A stretch of DNA of 42,177 bases from Eubacteriales bacterium (GTDB lineage: Bacteria; Bacillota; Clostridia; Acetivibrionales; JANLFN01), in NCBI GenBank assembly GCA_024655885.1, contig JANLFN010000020.1, forward strand, positions 1 to 42,177, given 5' to 3'. The translations under genes were made by a program, and so were the position numbers. A model generated the notes under the pieces. It saw only the letters and a program-made list of their open reading frames with translations. It was not told the DNA's origin and searched no databases. Position 1 is the stretch's first letter. Every line of letters starts with the position of its first letter. Positions 1 through 9,045 of the stretch are shown here, one piece after another.

Positions 1-1
1 G

Positions 2-1105
2 ATACCGCCTTTCTTGCGCTGCAAGGGCTTTAAGGGATTAGATGCGGAGTTTCTGATACATAAGAAAAAATGGCGAGTTTCTCAATCTGATGAATACTTA
101 AGACGGTATAAAGAGATCGATGAGCATGGGAAGAGATATTATTGGGATACACTTGCTCGAGATGGACTGCAAAATCCGATTGTTATAAAAATCGATTGTC
201 CTGATGGCACACAAATTACCGTTAATTCTCAAAAGTCAAAAGAAACTATCCTTGAAGGATTGAATAATGGAACAATTCGTTTTACAAAAGGGAAAAATGG
301 TTGGACATTACATCACAGAGTTTATATGCCTGAAGGACAGGTGTTTAGGTCGATATTAGACAACGTAGGTACGAATAAAACAGCAGGCGAAGAAATGAAA
401 GCACTGTTTGGAGATGCAAAAGCGTTTGATTATCCAAAACCTGAATCACTTATAAAGGTGTTAATTGAACTTTGCAGCAACGAAGGAGATCTAATTCTTG
501 ACTCATTCCTCGGCTCCGGCACCACCGCTGCTGTTGCCCATAAAATGGGACGCCGTTGGATAGGCATTGAGCTTGGCGACCACTGCTACACGCACTGCCT
601 GCCCCGGCTTAAAGCGGTTGTCGACGGGGAACAGGGCGGCATATCCAAAACTGTCAACTGGAAAGGCGGCGGGGGCTTCCGTTTCTTTGAGCTGGCTCCC
701 TCCCTGCTGAAAAAAGACAAATACGGCAACTGGGTTATTGACGAACGTTACAATGCCGATATGTTGGCGGCGGCCATGGCCAAACATCAGGGTTTTGCTT
801 ATGCGCCTGACAGTGAAGTATTCTGGAAGCAGGGCTATTCTTACGAAAAGGATTATATCTTTACAACTACGCAGTTTGTAACCTTGGAATACCTTGACCT
901 TATCCATCAGGAGATGGCCGAGGACGAGTCATTGTTAATCTGCTGCAAGGCCTTTCAGGACGGAGCTGACCAACGCTATGACAACATCAATATTAAGAAA
1001 ATTCCCTTGGTTCTCTTAAATAAATGTGATTTTGGAGTCGAGAATTATAGCATGAACATTGTCGATCTTCCTAAAATGGACGAGGAGGCGGATGATAATG
1101 AATAA
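2..1105 (+). CDS. mod: Type III restriction-modification methyltransferase Mod, C-terminal part
   Basis: This is the 3' end of a gene that is open through the left edge of the window, so its start is missing. The encoded protein should transfer a methyl group from AdoMet to adenine N6 and supply target recognition for the type III complex with Res. The visible part carries the AdoMet-binding motif I (DSFLGSGTTAA, codons at 500-532) followed by the usual RRWIGIEL strand. In beta-class enzymes motif I lies downstream of the DPPY motif and the target-recognition domain, so the first ~490 bases probably encode the recognition domain. That stretch is visibly more AT-rich than the methylase core after it. 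The stop overlaps the start of res by 8 bases, which suggests translational coupling. Confidence 0.88.
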   Translation: MPPFLRCKGFKGLDAEFLIHKKKWRVSQSDEYLRRYKEIDEHGKRYYWDTLARDGLQNPIVIKIDCPDGTQITVNSQKSKETILEGLNNGTIRFTKGKNGWTLHHRVYMPEGQVFRSILDNVGTNKTAGEEMKALFGDAKAFDYPKPESLIKVLIELCSNEGDLILDSFLGSGTTAAVAHKMGRRWIGIELGDHCYTHCLPRLKAVVDGEQGGISKTVNWKGGGGFRFFELAPSLLKKDKYGNWVIDERYNADMLAAAMAKHQGFAYAPDSEVFWKQGYSYEKDYIFTTTQFVTLEYLDLIHQEMAEDESLLICCKAFQDGADQRYDNINIKKIPLVLLNKCDFGVENYSMNIVDLPKMDEEADDNE

Positions 1106-3785
1106 AAATACCCGTTATATCACTAACCGTCTGAAATTGCGCGAGCCCCAGGCCGAAAGTCTGGAACTGTTCGAAAAAATATGTGGTGAATTGGCGATGA
1201 AAAAAGAAATTATTCTTGATAAAGAGGCAGCAAAGGTCCGCTCACTGTGTCCTACTTTCAAAAACTTTGAGCGTGATTTTCCGTCCATTTGCTTTGCCCT
1301 TGCGACCGGAGTGGGCAAAACAAGGCTGATGGGTGCTTTTATTGCCTATCTCTATTATGAAAAAGGGATTAAAAACTTTTTTGTTATGGCGCCAAACCTT
1401 ACTGTTTACAACAAGTTGATCAGGGATTTTGGGGATATAAATAACCCGAAGTATGTTTTTCGTGGGCTTGATGCTTTTGCTACACCTCCCAGGATTATAC
1501 ACGGCGAGAACTATGAATATTACCGCCAACAGGAATTGGGAACCAGCAGGATAACCATTAATGTTTTCAATATATCCAAACTCAATGCCGAGACTCGTAG
1601 CGGCAAGGAGCCACGCATGAAGCGTCTTAACGAAGTATTGGGGGAATCATACTTTAACTATCTGGTCCAATTGCCCGACCTTGTTCTGCTGATGGATGAG
1701 TCCCATCATTATCGTGCCGACCGGGGCATGGCGGTTATTAATGAATTGAAGCCGGTGCTCGGCATTGAAGTTACTGCTACTCCCCAGGTTGAAAGGAGCG
1801 GCAGGAGTATTAAGTTCGAAAACGTTGTGTATGAATACTCTCTTGCTCACGCCCTGGAGGACGGAAAATTTGTCAAAGTGCCTGCTGTCGCTACCCGCAA
1901 AAACTTTGATCCGGAACAGTATTCCGATGATGAACTTGACCGTATTAAACTTATTGATGGTATGAGGATACATATTGAAACCCAGGCTGAACTCGAAAAG
2001 TATGCCCGGGAAAACGGCAAGAAAATAATCAAGCCTTTTGTGTTGGTTGTTGCCAAGGATACGAATCATTCGGGCAAACTCAAGGATTTTATCTGTTCCG
2101 ATGCCTTTTTTAAGGGATATTACAAGGATAAGGTATTGGAAATTCACTCCAACCAGACCGGAGCAGAAAAAGACGAGAATATAGAACAGTCGCTTTCGCT
2201 GGAAGAACCGGATAATAAAATTGAAATTGTTATTCACGTCAATATGCTGAAAGAGGGCTGGGACGTAACCAACCTTTATACCATCATTCCTTTACGCCGT
2301 TCCGCTTCGGAAACTTTAACCGAGCAGACTATCGGAAGGGGACTTCGTTTGCCGTACGGTGAGCGTACAGGCGTTGATGCAGTGGACCGCCTGAACATTG
2401 TGCATCATGACAAATACGATGCTATTATCAATGCTGCTAATGATCCTAATTCCATTATCCGCAAATTAAATATTATTGAAGTAGATGATTCTACAACTCA
2501 GGACCGCAAAACAATTGTAGAGTTGCCGTCAAGGGTAGAGGAAACCATAGCCGGTTATTCTTTTGTCGAACAGATAAAACTTGCCATTCCGGATAATACC
2601 GTGCCGACAGATGAACGCAAAAGCGAAATGGCCAGGACTATTGCCCAGAATGCTTACAAGACTGTTATGGAACTGAATAAACATGTAAAAAGCTTTGACG
2701 ATGTCAAAAAACCGGAATACCGGAAATTAATCGTGGCAGCCGTTGTTCAGAAAACGAGAGAGTCATTTCCGACAGTTGATATCAATGAAGAAGTAAAAAG
2801 GTGTATTGAACAGGCTGTTGAGGAAGTTACCCAGATAGTGACCAATATTGTCATACCTGTGCCACGTGCTACTATCCAACAGGTGTTGGAGATTAAAGAG
2901 GGTTATTATGACTTCGACCTTGAGACCAGAAACTTAAATTACCGCCCTGCTGATGACACCATTATTATTAAAGAACTAAAAGATGGCAAGATTGCTGTAA
3001 TTAATTCCGACGGTAGTATAGGAGAAGAAGATACGCCTGAAAACCTGATTGTGCAGGAAATTGTAATGACAAAGTCTGATGTTGACTACGAAAAAAATGC
3101 TGATTTGTTATTCAAACTGGTCGAGCAGGCAAAGGCTAAATTTGCCACATATTTAACTCAAGATGAAATAAAAAAGGTTATGGTTACGAGAAAACGGGAT
3201 ATAGCCGAGTTTATTTACCTGCAGATGAGGGAGCATTTCTATAAAGAAGAAACCAGGTTTGAGGCATCCGACATGCTGCCGTTTACTAAAATTGAAGTCG
3301 GCTTTGGGGAAAAATACTCTGCCGATGAGCTGTATGATTTCAGGACCTTTGTCCCAGCAGGAGAAATCAGGGGCAAAGTATTTAAAGGATTTAATAAGAG
3401 CTGCCATTCCCTATACAAGTTTGACAGCAGCACTGAAAAGCAATTTGCTGTAATTTTGGAAGATGATAATGCGGTTCTAAAGTGGATGCGTCCGGCGAAA
3501 AAGCAATTTAATATCTGGTGGGATAAATACAGCCGTCAGCAATATGAGCCTGATTTTGTGGTCGAAACCGCAGACTGTATTTACATGGCAGAAATCAAAA
3601 TGAGCGGTGAAATTGAGAGTGAAGTAGTACAGTTAAAAGCCCAAGCGGGCAAAAAATACTGTGCTGCGGCGACAGAGTTTAATGCTAAGCATGGGGGTAA
3701 ACCATGGAAATATCTGCTTATTCCTCATGATGTCGTTAAAGAGGGTGTCTTTTTTGACTGGCTGGCCAAGCAGTTTGAAGTGTAA
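1098..3785 (+). CDS. res: Type III restriction enzyme Res subunit (helicase-nuclease)
   Basis: The 895-residue protein is the ATP-driven translocase and endonuclease partner of Mod. It has an SF2 helicase core: Walker A ATGVGKT at residues 69-75, a DExH-type box DESH at 200-203, a TATP motif shortly after, and motif VI QTIGRGLRLP at about 410-419. The C-terminal nuclease is a PD-(D/E)xK fold with D819, E832 and K834. I chose the ATG at 1098 because GAGGAGG at 1082-1088 sits 9 bases upstream; an ATG at 1092 and an upstream start at 1059 are less well placed. It overlaps mod and is followed after only 56 bases by the SIR2-Argonaute gene, with no terminator between. The enzyme looks intact. Confidence 0.93.
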   Translation: MNKNTRYITNRLKLREPQAESLELFEKICGELAMKKEIILDKEAAKVRSLCPTFKNFERDFPSICFALATGVGKTRLMGAFIAYLYYEKGIKNFFVMAPNLTVYNKLIRDFGDINNPKYVFRGLDAFATPPRIIHGENYEYYRQQELGTSRITINVFNISKLNAETRSGKEPRMKRLNEVLGESYFNYLVQLPDLVLLMDESHHYRADRGMAVINELKPVLGIEVTATPQVERSGRSIKFENVVYEYSLAHALEDGKFVKVPAVATRKNFDPEQYSDDELDRIKLIDGMRIHIETQAELEKYARENGKKIIKPFVLVVAKDTNHSGKLKDFICSDAFFKGYYKDKVLEIHSNQTGAEKDENIEQSLSLEEPDNKIEIVIHVNMLKEGWDVTNLYTIIPLRRSASETLTEQTIGRGLRLPYGERTGVDAVDRLNIVHHDKYDAIINAANDPNSIIRKLNIIEVDDSTTQDRKTIVELPSRVEETIAGYSFVEQIKLAIPDNTVPTDERKSEMARTIAQNAYKTVMELNKHVKSFDDVKKPEYRKLIVAAVVQKTRESFPTVDINEEVKRCIEQAVEEVTQIVTNIVIPVPRATIQQVLEIKEGYYDFDLETRNLNYRPADDTIIIKELKDGKIAVINSDGSIGEEDTPENLIVQEIVMTKSDVDYEKNADLLFKLVEQAKAKFATYLTQDEIKKVMVTRKRDIAEFIYLQMREHFYKEETRFEASDMLPFTKIEVGFGEKYSADELYDFRTFVPAGEIRGKVFKGFNKSCHSLYKFDSSTEKQFAVILEDDNAVLKWMRPAKKQFNIWWDKYSRQQYEPDFVVETADCIYMAEIKMSGEIESEVVQLKAQAGKKYCAAATEFNAKHGGKPWKYLLIPHDVVKEGVFFDWLAKQFEV

Positions 3786-3841
3786 TTCTGCATTCCAACC
3801 AGAAGTAATTATCAATTCTTATTTGTATTGGGATGGTTATT

Positions 3842-6800
3842 ATGTCTTGGAATGAACTTATAGTGGATTACGGTGTTTTTTTAAGCAGTTTTAATGTAAA
3901 GCCTAATGGTGCAATGAGCTTTTTAGTGGGCTCAGGTATATCTGTGCAGTCAGGTATACCTACTGGCGGACAATTGGTTTGGGAGTTTAAAAGGGAAATA
4001 TTCTGTCGAGAAACGCGCACTCACAGAGACTCATTTAGCGATTTATCATTGCAGAAAAATCAAGTAAAACTGCAAGCATATTTTGATAGTAAGGGAGAAT
4101 ATCCCAAACTGTATGCTCCAGAAGAGTATTCATTTTATTTCAAAAAATGTTATCCGATGGCAAGCGATAGAGAATTGTTTATCCAGAATCTTGTTAAAGA
4201 CAAAAAACCATCACTAGGACATTTATGTTTAGGGGTCTTGGCACAACAGAAAAAAGTTACCGATATATGGACTACTAACTTTGATGATCTGATTGAGGCA
4301 GGCATGCAGAATGTGGGGACAAGTCCTGTATTGATCTCTGATGCAACAAAAATGACGTTAGTAAAAACTCGCATGGATATGCCATATATCTATAAACTTC
4401 ATGGCGATTTCCGGTATGATTCTATAAAAAATACTTTAGAAGAAGTACAAAAGCTGGAAGAATACCTACTAAAACACTTTTTGCTTAAAAGCAAAGATTC
4501 TGGATTGGTTGTTTTAGGATATTCGGGATGCGATGAGTCTATTATGAGTACATTGGAGGCAGCGGTTGATAGAGAAAATTCATATTCTTATGGTCTTTAT
4601 TGGGCGCTTAAAGATGGACAACAACCAAATGAAAGAGTAATAAAGTTAATTAAAAAGCACAAAATTAAGAATATGGCTTCAGGATTTATTATAATCAATA
4701 CAGCAGACTCTTTTTTATATGATTTGTACTCCATATGTGGAGGAAAAAATGAGGCAATAGACAGCCGAGCAGTAAAACTTTTTGAAATGAAAAAAGCTTT
4801 TATGGCTCCAAAGGCAAGCAAACAGACAGACTTGGTAAAATTAAATGCATATCATATAGCAGATTTTCCCGGAACTGCATATTGTTTTGATACAGATTTA
4901 AAGTGGAAAGAGTTTAAGGAACTTAAAAAGGATGAATATGTATCTGCCTTCTTAACAAAAGGAAAAGCATATGTTTTTGGGGAATTAAATGCAATTAATC
5001 ATATTTTTCATGACCATATTTGCTCTGACATACAAGTTGTGGATCTTAATAAGTCTACCCTTTATGGGGAAGACTCCTTGTATGTTTCATTAATCTATGA
5101 AGCTTTAGAGAAGATATTAGAAAAATCATATAATTTAAAGCGTTCACATAACCTAAGGAGATATTGGAATGAAAAGTGGCTTATAGAAAAAAGGCGAGAT
5201 ATGTCTGCCTTTGAAGCGATAGAGTTCCAAATTCAGTATTTAGATGGAAAACTATGGCTAGTGCTTCTTCCTACAGTTCATATTGAACCGAATTTGAAAG
5301 TTGAATCCTATACCAATTATAACTACCAAAAACAGGTGTTTGTGAACAGTATAATTTCAAAAAGGTATAATAGACAATATGATGAAATACTAAAAAAATG
5401 GCATAGTTTGTTATTTGGAGATCAATATTGTGAAAAGCGTTTTGTTTTTGTTGAAGGATTTGAGTTTGTTATTAATCCTTTACCATCTTATGGAGGCAAT
5501 GTAGATAGAAAAGGTCATTATTTTAGAAGCATGTTTATTTTACCTGAACCTGAGCTATCATTCAGTGTTAGCAATTCAAGCGAAAGAATTATTCATCCGT
5601 TAAAAGGTCTTTTAAACTGGGGGCCACTAGATTATTCATATAATTTAAGTGGTAGATTCCAGGGAAAAATACAATTGGCAATTATTGCTCCCAAAAACTA
5701 TTTTGAACGATTGACAGGTCACCTAGAGGGGCTGGAAAAAAGTATTAATCCTTTTGATGAAAAAGATTATTTAATTGAATATCCTGGGTTCGAGAGAGCT
5801 TTCAAAAAGAAGATAGTATATCCAACGGATCCCGGTAGTTGCTATTGTATTTTATTTGATGATTCCATATTAACATATATAAATATTATGGAGTTCTATG
5901 AAAAATTAAAAAAAGCTATTAAACAGTTAAAAATTCAAGCAGCAGATACTGATGTATTAGTAATATATTTACCCGATAAGTATAGTCATTTCAGGAATCA
6001 TAAAAATGAAGGGGTTTATTTTGATTTACATGACTCAATTAAGCTCTATTGCGCAAAGGAAGGTATAAAAGTTCAATTTATTGAAGACAAATCAATAGAA
6101 TATAAGAATCAGGCAAGAGTTCGATGGTGGCTTTCGCTGGGACTATATGCGAAATCGTCTGGTAATATATGGGATAATACAAATATTGATGATGGCACTG
6201 CTTTTATTGGTATTGGATATGCTGTTTTGCCTAATGGCTTTAAAGATAAATTTGTTGTTGGGTGTAGTCAGGTATTTGATTCAAAAGGACGAGGTATTAA
6301 GGTTCTTTTGCAACCCATAAGCAAGTACTATTGGAGAAAAAGAAATCCATACATGAGTACTGACGATGCTCGAAGACTTTTATATAATTTAAAGCAGGCA
6401 TATTATGATGCTGAACCGGTTTCAAATCTAAAAAGAATTGTCATACATAAGACCACGCCGTTTAAAAAGGAGGAGATGGATGGATTTATACAAGCTGCAG
6501 AAGGAATTGCTTCTCTTGAACTTCTGCAAATACAGACACATAACTGTTGGCGTGGCTTTCAAGGTACGAGATGGGTTAAAAATGGAAAAGAGTGTATGGG
6601 GATAGATTTATTTCCTGTGCGTCGAGGAACAGTGATTCAATTAGATGATTTTAAGTTTATTATGTGGACACATGGAAATTTAAAACATGAAGATATTGCC
6701 GGAGGTAAGCTGAATTACTATCAAAATAAACGAGGGATACCGTCTCCACTTTTAGTAAAACGTTTTTACGGGAATGCGACAATTGAAACTGTTGCTTCGG

Positions 6801-6952
6801 AAATTATGGCTCTTACAAAAATGAATTGGAATAGTGGATCGTTATATAAGACCCTTCCTGCTACATTGGACTTTTCAAAGACGCTTTCACGTATTGCAAA
6901 GCAAGAAGAGAATATAAGCGAGCAGATGTACGATTTTAGATTTTTTATATAG
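3842..6952 (+). CDS. SIR2-APAZ-Argonaute single-chain defence protein
   Basis: This 1036-residue protein combines a SIR2 NADase-type domain with an Argonaute MID-PIWI region. SIR2 signatures are a GSGIS nucleotide loop at residues 30-34 followed by SGIP, TTNFDD with N146 and D148, H187 in KLHGD, and GYSG at 226-229. Residues ~330-600 fit the APAZ/linker region. The MID contains a Tyr/Lys/Gln guide-end pocket pattern (LYCAKEG, then VQF). PIWI starts near residue 780, but the first catalytic Asp is replaced by Gly792 (IGIGYAV) and the RDG-like motif is HKTTPF, so it should not slice. Split SIR2-APAZ/short-pAgo systems are known to deplete NAD+ after guide-directed recognition of invader DNA, and fused versions exist (the S1B-like arrangement). 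The start at 3842 has GGGATGG 5 bases upstream; ATG 3833 is the alternative. The neighbouring type III RM operon supports a defence role. Confidence 0.85.
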   Translation: MSWNELIVDYGVFLSSFNVKPNGAMSFLVGSGISVQSGIPTGGQLVWEFKREIFCRETRTHRDSFSDLSLQKNQVKLQAYFDSKGEYPKLYAPEEYSFYFKKCYPMASDRELFIQNLVKDKKPSLGHLCLGVLAQQKKVTDIWTTNFDDLIEAGMQNVGTSPVLISDATKMTLVKTRMDMPYIYKLHGDFRYDSIKNTLEEVQKLEEYLLKHFLLKSKDSGLVVLGYSGCDESIMSTLEAAVDRENSYSYGLYWALKDGQQPNERVIKLIKKHKIKNMASGFIIINTADSFLYDLYSICGGKNEAIDSRAVKLFEMKKAFMAPKASKQTDLVKLNAYHIADFPGTAYCFDTDLKWKEFKELKKDEYVSAFLTKGKAYVFGELNAINHIFHDHICSDIQVVDLNKSTLYGEDSLYVSLIYEALEKILEKSYNLKRSHNLRRYWNEKWLIEKRRDMSAFEAIEFQIQYLDGKLWLVLLPTVHIEPNLKVESYTNYNYQKQVFVNSIISKRYNRQYDEILKKWHSLLFGDQYCEKRFVFVEGFEFVINPLPSYGGNVDRKGHYFRSMFILPEPELSFSVSNSSERIIHPLKGLLNWGPLDYSYNLSGRFQGKIQLAIIAPKNYFERLTGHLEGLEKSINPFDEKDYLIEYPGFERAFKKKIVYPTDPGSCYCILFDDSILTYINIMEFYEKLKKAIKQLKIQAADTDVLVIYLPDKYSHFRNHKNEGVYFDLHDSIKLYCAKEGIKVQFIEDKSIEYKNQARVRWWLSLGLYAKSSGNIWDNTNIDDGTAFIGIGYAVLPNGFKDKFVVGCSQVFDSKGRGIKVLLQPISKYYWRKRNPYMSTDDARRLLYNLKQAYYDAEPVSNLKRIVIHKTTPFKKEEMDGFIQAAEGIASLELLQIQTHNCWRGFQGTRWVKNGKECMGIDLFPVRRGTVIQLDDFKFIMWTHGNLKHEDIAGGKLNYYQNKRGIPSPLLVKRFYGNATIETVASEIMALTKMNWNSGSLYKTLPATLDFSKTLSRIAKQEENISEQMYDFRFFI

Positions 6953-7011
6953 AATAAAACAGATTGATAAAATACTGGCGACAAGGCTTCAAGTCCCTGA
7001 ATAAATAAGAT

Positions 7012-7062
7012 AAAAATACCCCGCGCATCTTAAAAATATACGATGTTCGGGGTGCTATTTTT
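7012..7062. terminator. Bidirectional terminator between the Argonaute gene and immA-like gene
   Basis: ACCCCG (7018-7023) pairs with CGGGGT (7048-7053), and CATC/GATG extend the stem inside. It is flanked by AAAAAT on the left and TATTTTTT on the right, so it can end the convergent transcripts from both sides. Confidence 0.75.
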
Positions 7063-7564
7063 TCAGGAAATCTCCTGTCGCATTTAATGGAGCTTCAAGC
7101 CTGTAGCCTCTATTTTTCAATATCTGAAATTTGAAATCCATTAATTCCGGTGGTACATAAAGTTCCCTTGCGGCTCTAAAAAAATTCATTTCTGCGTCAT
7201 TTATCAGTTTAATAACCTCATTATCAGGCAAGAGGACTTCAGCGGCGAAAATGTTTGCTTCCCTTTCCGGCTTTGATGACATATCATAGCTGATAAGCTC
7301 CTGGGCCTGGGGATTCATTTTGGCCAAATGCCTGTGGAAGCGGTCATGGCCAATTTCATGAGCGCATACCAATCGTCTGGCAGGACTGTCCAATTCATTG
7401 TTAATGCAGATATATCGGCTCCGCCTTGTGTATATGTAAATCCCTTTAAGCTTGCCGAGCGGTCTGTAGAGAACATTAATATTAAGACAATCGGCAATCT
7501 CAAAAGGGTTTCGGGTTTTATGCTTTTGGATCAACCTCTTGGCTTCTCTTAAAATAAATTCCAT
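7055..7564 (-). CDS. ImmA/IrrE-family zinc metallopeptidase
   Basis: The 170-residue protein has the HExxH zinc motif in AHEIGHDRFHRH, followed downstream by a conserved EREANIFAAEVLLP segment with the third ligand Glu, as in ImmA/IrrE (DUF955) peptidases. Such enzymes cleave a partner XRE repressor and so derepress mobile elements. I chose the ATG at 7564 because GGGGTG lies just upstream on the minus strand and the protein then begins at the family's usual helix; the frame stays open to 7654 but that would overlap the upstream gene. It lies 16 bases downstream of an XRE gene in the same orientation, the classic ImmR-ImmA pairing of ICEs and prophages. Confidence 0.9.
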   Translation of the reverse strand: MEFILREAKRLIQKHKTRNPFEIADCLNINVLYRPLGKLKGIYIYTRRSRYICINNELDSPARRLVCAHEIGHDRFHRHLAKMNPQAQELISYDMSSKPEREANIFAAEVLLPDNEVIKLINDAEMNFFRAARELYVPPELMDFKFQILKNRGYRLEAPLNATGDFLKK

Positions 7565-7580
7565 ACTTTTCACCCCGCAG

Positions 7581-8030
7581 CTAATCAGTTGGCGGATTTT
7601 TGCTGCCTTTATTTTTACGGGCACCATACTTTTTGGCTTTTTTCTTTGAGTCAAAGTATATTTCGGTTAATACCTCAAAAAGCGCATCTTTATCTTCTTC
7701 TGATAATTCTCCGCCGGCAAATAAACATTTTGTAGTTTCAATGAATTTTTTTGCTTCGCTTTTTCCTCTCAACTTATCTTCTGCTTTTGCTTCCTCTAGA
7801 AATATTTCTTCCTTAGTCATTGCAATGCTTTCGCTGTCATCTGTCAGGAAATCTGAAGATACGTTAAAGAAACCGGCGATTTTATCAATAAGTCCTGCCT
7901 CCCGTGGAAAACGCTCTCCGTTTTCATAATAAACCAATGCCCGTCTTGTAATTCCAAGCTGCTCTGCAAAATCCTTCTGAGAAATCCCTGCTCTTTTGCG
8001 CAACAATCTAATTTTTTCGCTAAACTGCAT
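7581..8030 (-). CDS. XRE-family repressor (ImmR-like)
   Basis: The 149-residue protein has an N-terminal helix-turn-helix (RLLRKRAGISQKDFAEQLG, then RRALVYYENGERFP) and a longer, charged C-terminal region that ends in a lysine-rich tail. It probably represses its own promoter and the rightward promoter of the mobile element, and is the likely substrate of the downstream ImmA-like peptidase. The ATG at 8030 is preferred because GGAGGTG lies 10 bases upstream; the frame extends to an ATG at 8072, which would put the start inside the first operator. Transcription from a TATAAT box (complement of 8075-8080) would leave a short leader. Confidence 0.9.
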   Translation of the reverse strand: MQFSEKIRLLRKRAGISQKDFAEQLGITRRALVYYENGERFPREAGLIDKIAGFFNVSSDFLTDDSESIAMTKEEIFLEEAKAEDKLRGKSEAKKFIETTKCLFAGGELSEEDKDALFEVLTEIYFDSKKKAKKYGARKNKGSKNPPTD

Positions 8031-8064
8031 TTGATAAAACACCTCCGGTAATATTTTGGCTATA

Positions 8065-8141
8065 TTGTTCACTCATTATACATTTAGAGAACAAATTTAT
8101 TGACAAAAATATTGTTCACATTATATAATACAAGAGAACAA
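8065..8141. promoter_or_regulatory. Twin 30-bp operators in the divergent XRE control region
   Basis: Two sites share the same architecture, TTGTTC-N18-GAACAA, at 8065-8094 and 8112-8141, with centres 47 bp apart. The left site covers the leftward -10 of the repressor gene, and the right site covers the rightward -10. This is what is expected for an ImmR/CI-like switch; binding by the adjacent XRE protein is inferred. Confidence 0.72.
8100..8129 (+). promoter_or_regulatory. Rightward promoter of the mobile-element regulatory operon
   Basis: TTGACA (8100-8105) and TATAAT (8124-8129) are both perfect consensus hexamers separated by 18 bp. The -10 lies inside the second operator, so the repressor should silence it. 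It drives the gene at 8179. Confidence 0.8.
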
Positions 8142-8178
8142 AAAATATGTCAATAATTTTGAAAAGAGGTGAAAACAG

Positions 8179-8724
8179 ATGAGTTCTGAAAAAATGGCGT
8201 TAGCTGTGTTGAAACGAGGATTGGCTTCCATGCACATTGACGAAGAGCGGGTATATCATAAAACAAAATTGTTGCTGAAAATATACCGGGATGTGGTTTG
8301 GTGTATTGAAGACAGGGTATGCGAGATTGAAGCAGAGTATTATGCCATGGGAGGCAATCGTCTGGCTGAAGCCTTGGATTACCTGGATGATTATGACCCC
8401 AATATCAATAAGAAAGACCTTGAAGAAAAGCTGTGCTCATTATTGAAAAGCAAGTGGCTTATTGAAATTGTGGACAAGGCATTGTTAAAAATAAAGAATT
8501 ATCCTGATTATGGGGACTTGTATTTCAATATCCTATACAAGCAGTACATTGTAAAATACAGGTATCCGGAAAAGGAAATTATTGAATCTCTCAATTGTGA
8601 GAGGACAACCTTTTATAAAAGAAAAAAGGAAGCTATAAATTTAATGGGTATTGCCATATGGGGATATGTGATACCTGCTCTAAGGGATATATGGCAAACG
8701 GAATATGAACTAAATACGAACTGA
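8179..8724 (+). CDS. ArpU/sigma-like phage-type transcriptional regulator
   Basis: The 181-residue, mostly helical protein ends in a helix-turn-helix of the type used by phage late-gene regulators and sigma region 4 (IIESLNCERTTFYKRKKEAI). There are no transmembrane segments. AGAGGTG sits 8 bases before the ATG. As the first gene to the right of the repressor-controlled promoter, it is placed where an activator or excision-control gene would be expected. I cannot assign it to a named family with certainty; ArpU-like is the best guess. Confidence 0.55.
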   Translation: MSSEKMALAVLKRGLASMHIDEERVYHKTKLLLKIYRDVVWCIEDRVCEIEAEYYAMGGNRLAEALDYLDDYDPNINKKDLEEKLCSLLKSKWLIEIVDKALLKIKNYPDYGDLYFNILYKQYIVKYRYPEKEIIESLNCERTTFYKRKKEAINLMGIAIWGYVIPALRDIWQTEYELNTN

Positions 8725-8807
8725 TAAAGGACAAAATACCTACATAACAAGTACTGAATACGAACTGCCAGGGTGATACGATAATTATGATGGGTAGTTG
8801 CATACTT

Positions 8808-8857
8808 TAAAGCCCTCGATTTCAGGCTTATACGGCCATGAGTCGAGGGCTTTTTTA
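8808..8857 (+). terminator. Rho-independent terminator
   Basis: AAGCCCTCGA (8810-8819) pairs perfectly with TCGAGGGCTT (8843-8852) and is followed by a T run. It ends transcription of the regulator at 8179. Confidence 0.85.
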
Positions 8858-8886
8858 ATGCCCTGAAACCCGTCCTAAATTGCACA

Positions 8887-8940
8887 CAGGCAGCAAAAAA
8901 GGGTCGCACGGAAAATCGTGCGGCCCTTTTTTGCTGCCGG
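8887..8940. repeat. Long near-perfect palindrome, probable bidirectional terminator
   Basis: 22-base arms at 8889-8910 and 8917-8938 pair with only one G-U, around a 6-base loop (GAAAAT). The stem contains A6 and T6 tracts. It may be a second, very strong terminator or an insulator. It lies only 37 bp after the previous terminator, which is redundant for that job alone. Confidence 0.7.
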
Positions 8941-9045
8941 AAAGGGGACATCCGTGAAGCGTTTGTTTTGGTACTACATCCGGTATCCTTGATTTCCTCT
9001 GTTTTGCTAGAGTTCGCAAACAAAGCAAAACGGAGGGAAGGAAAG

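Noticed and set aside
1647-2237. Long antisense open frame inside res
   Set aside because: It lies wholly opposite a well-supported helicase gene, has no ribosome-binding site and no recognisable domain.
8889-8938. Recombinase att core
   Set aside because: Large serine recombinase sites are not long perfect palindromes, and no second copy is seen in the window.
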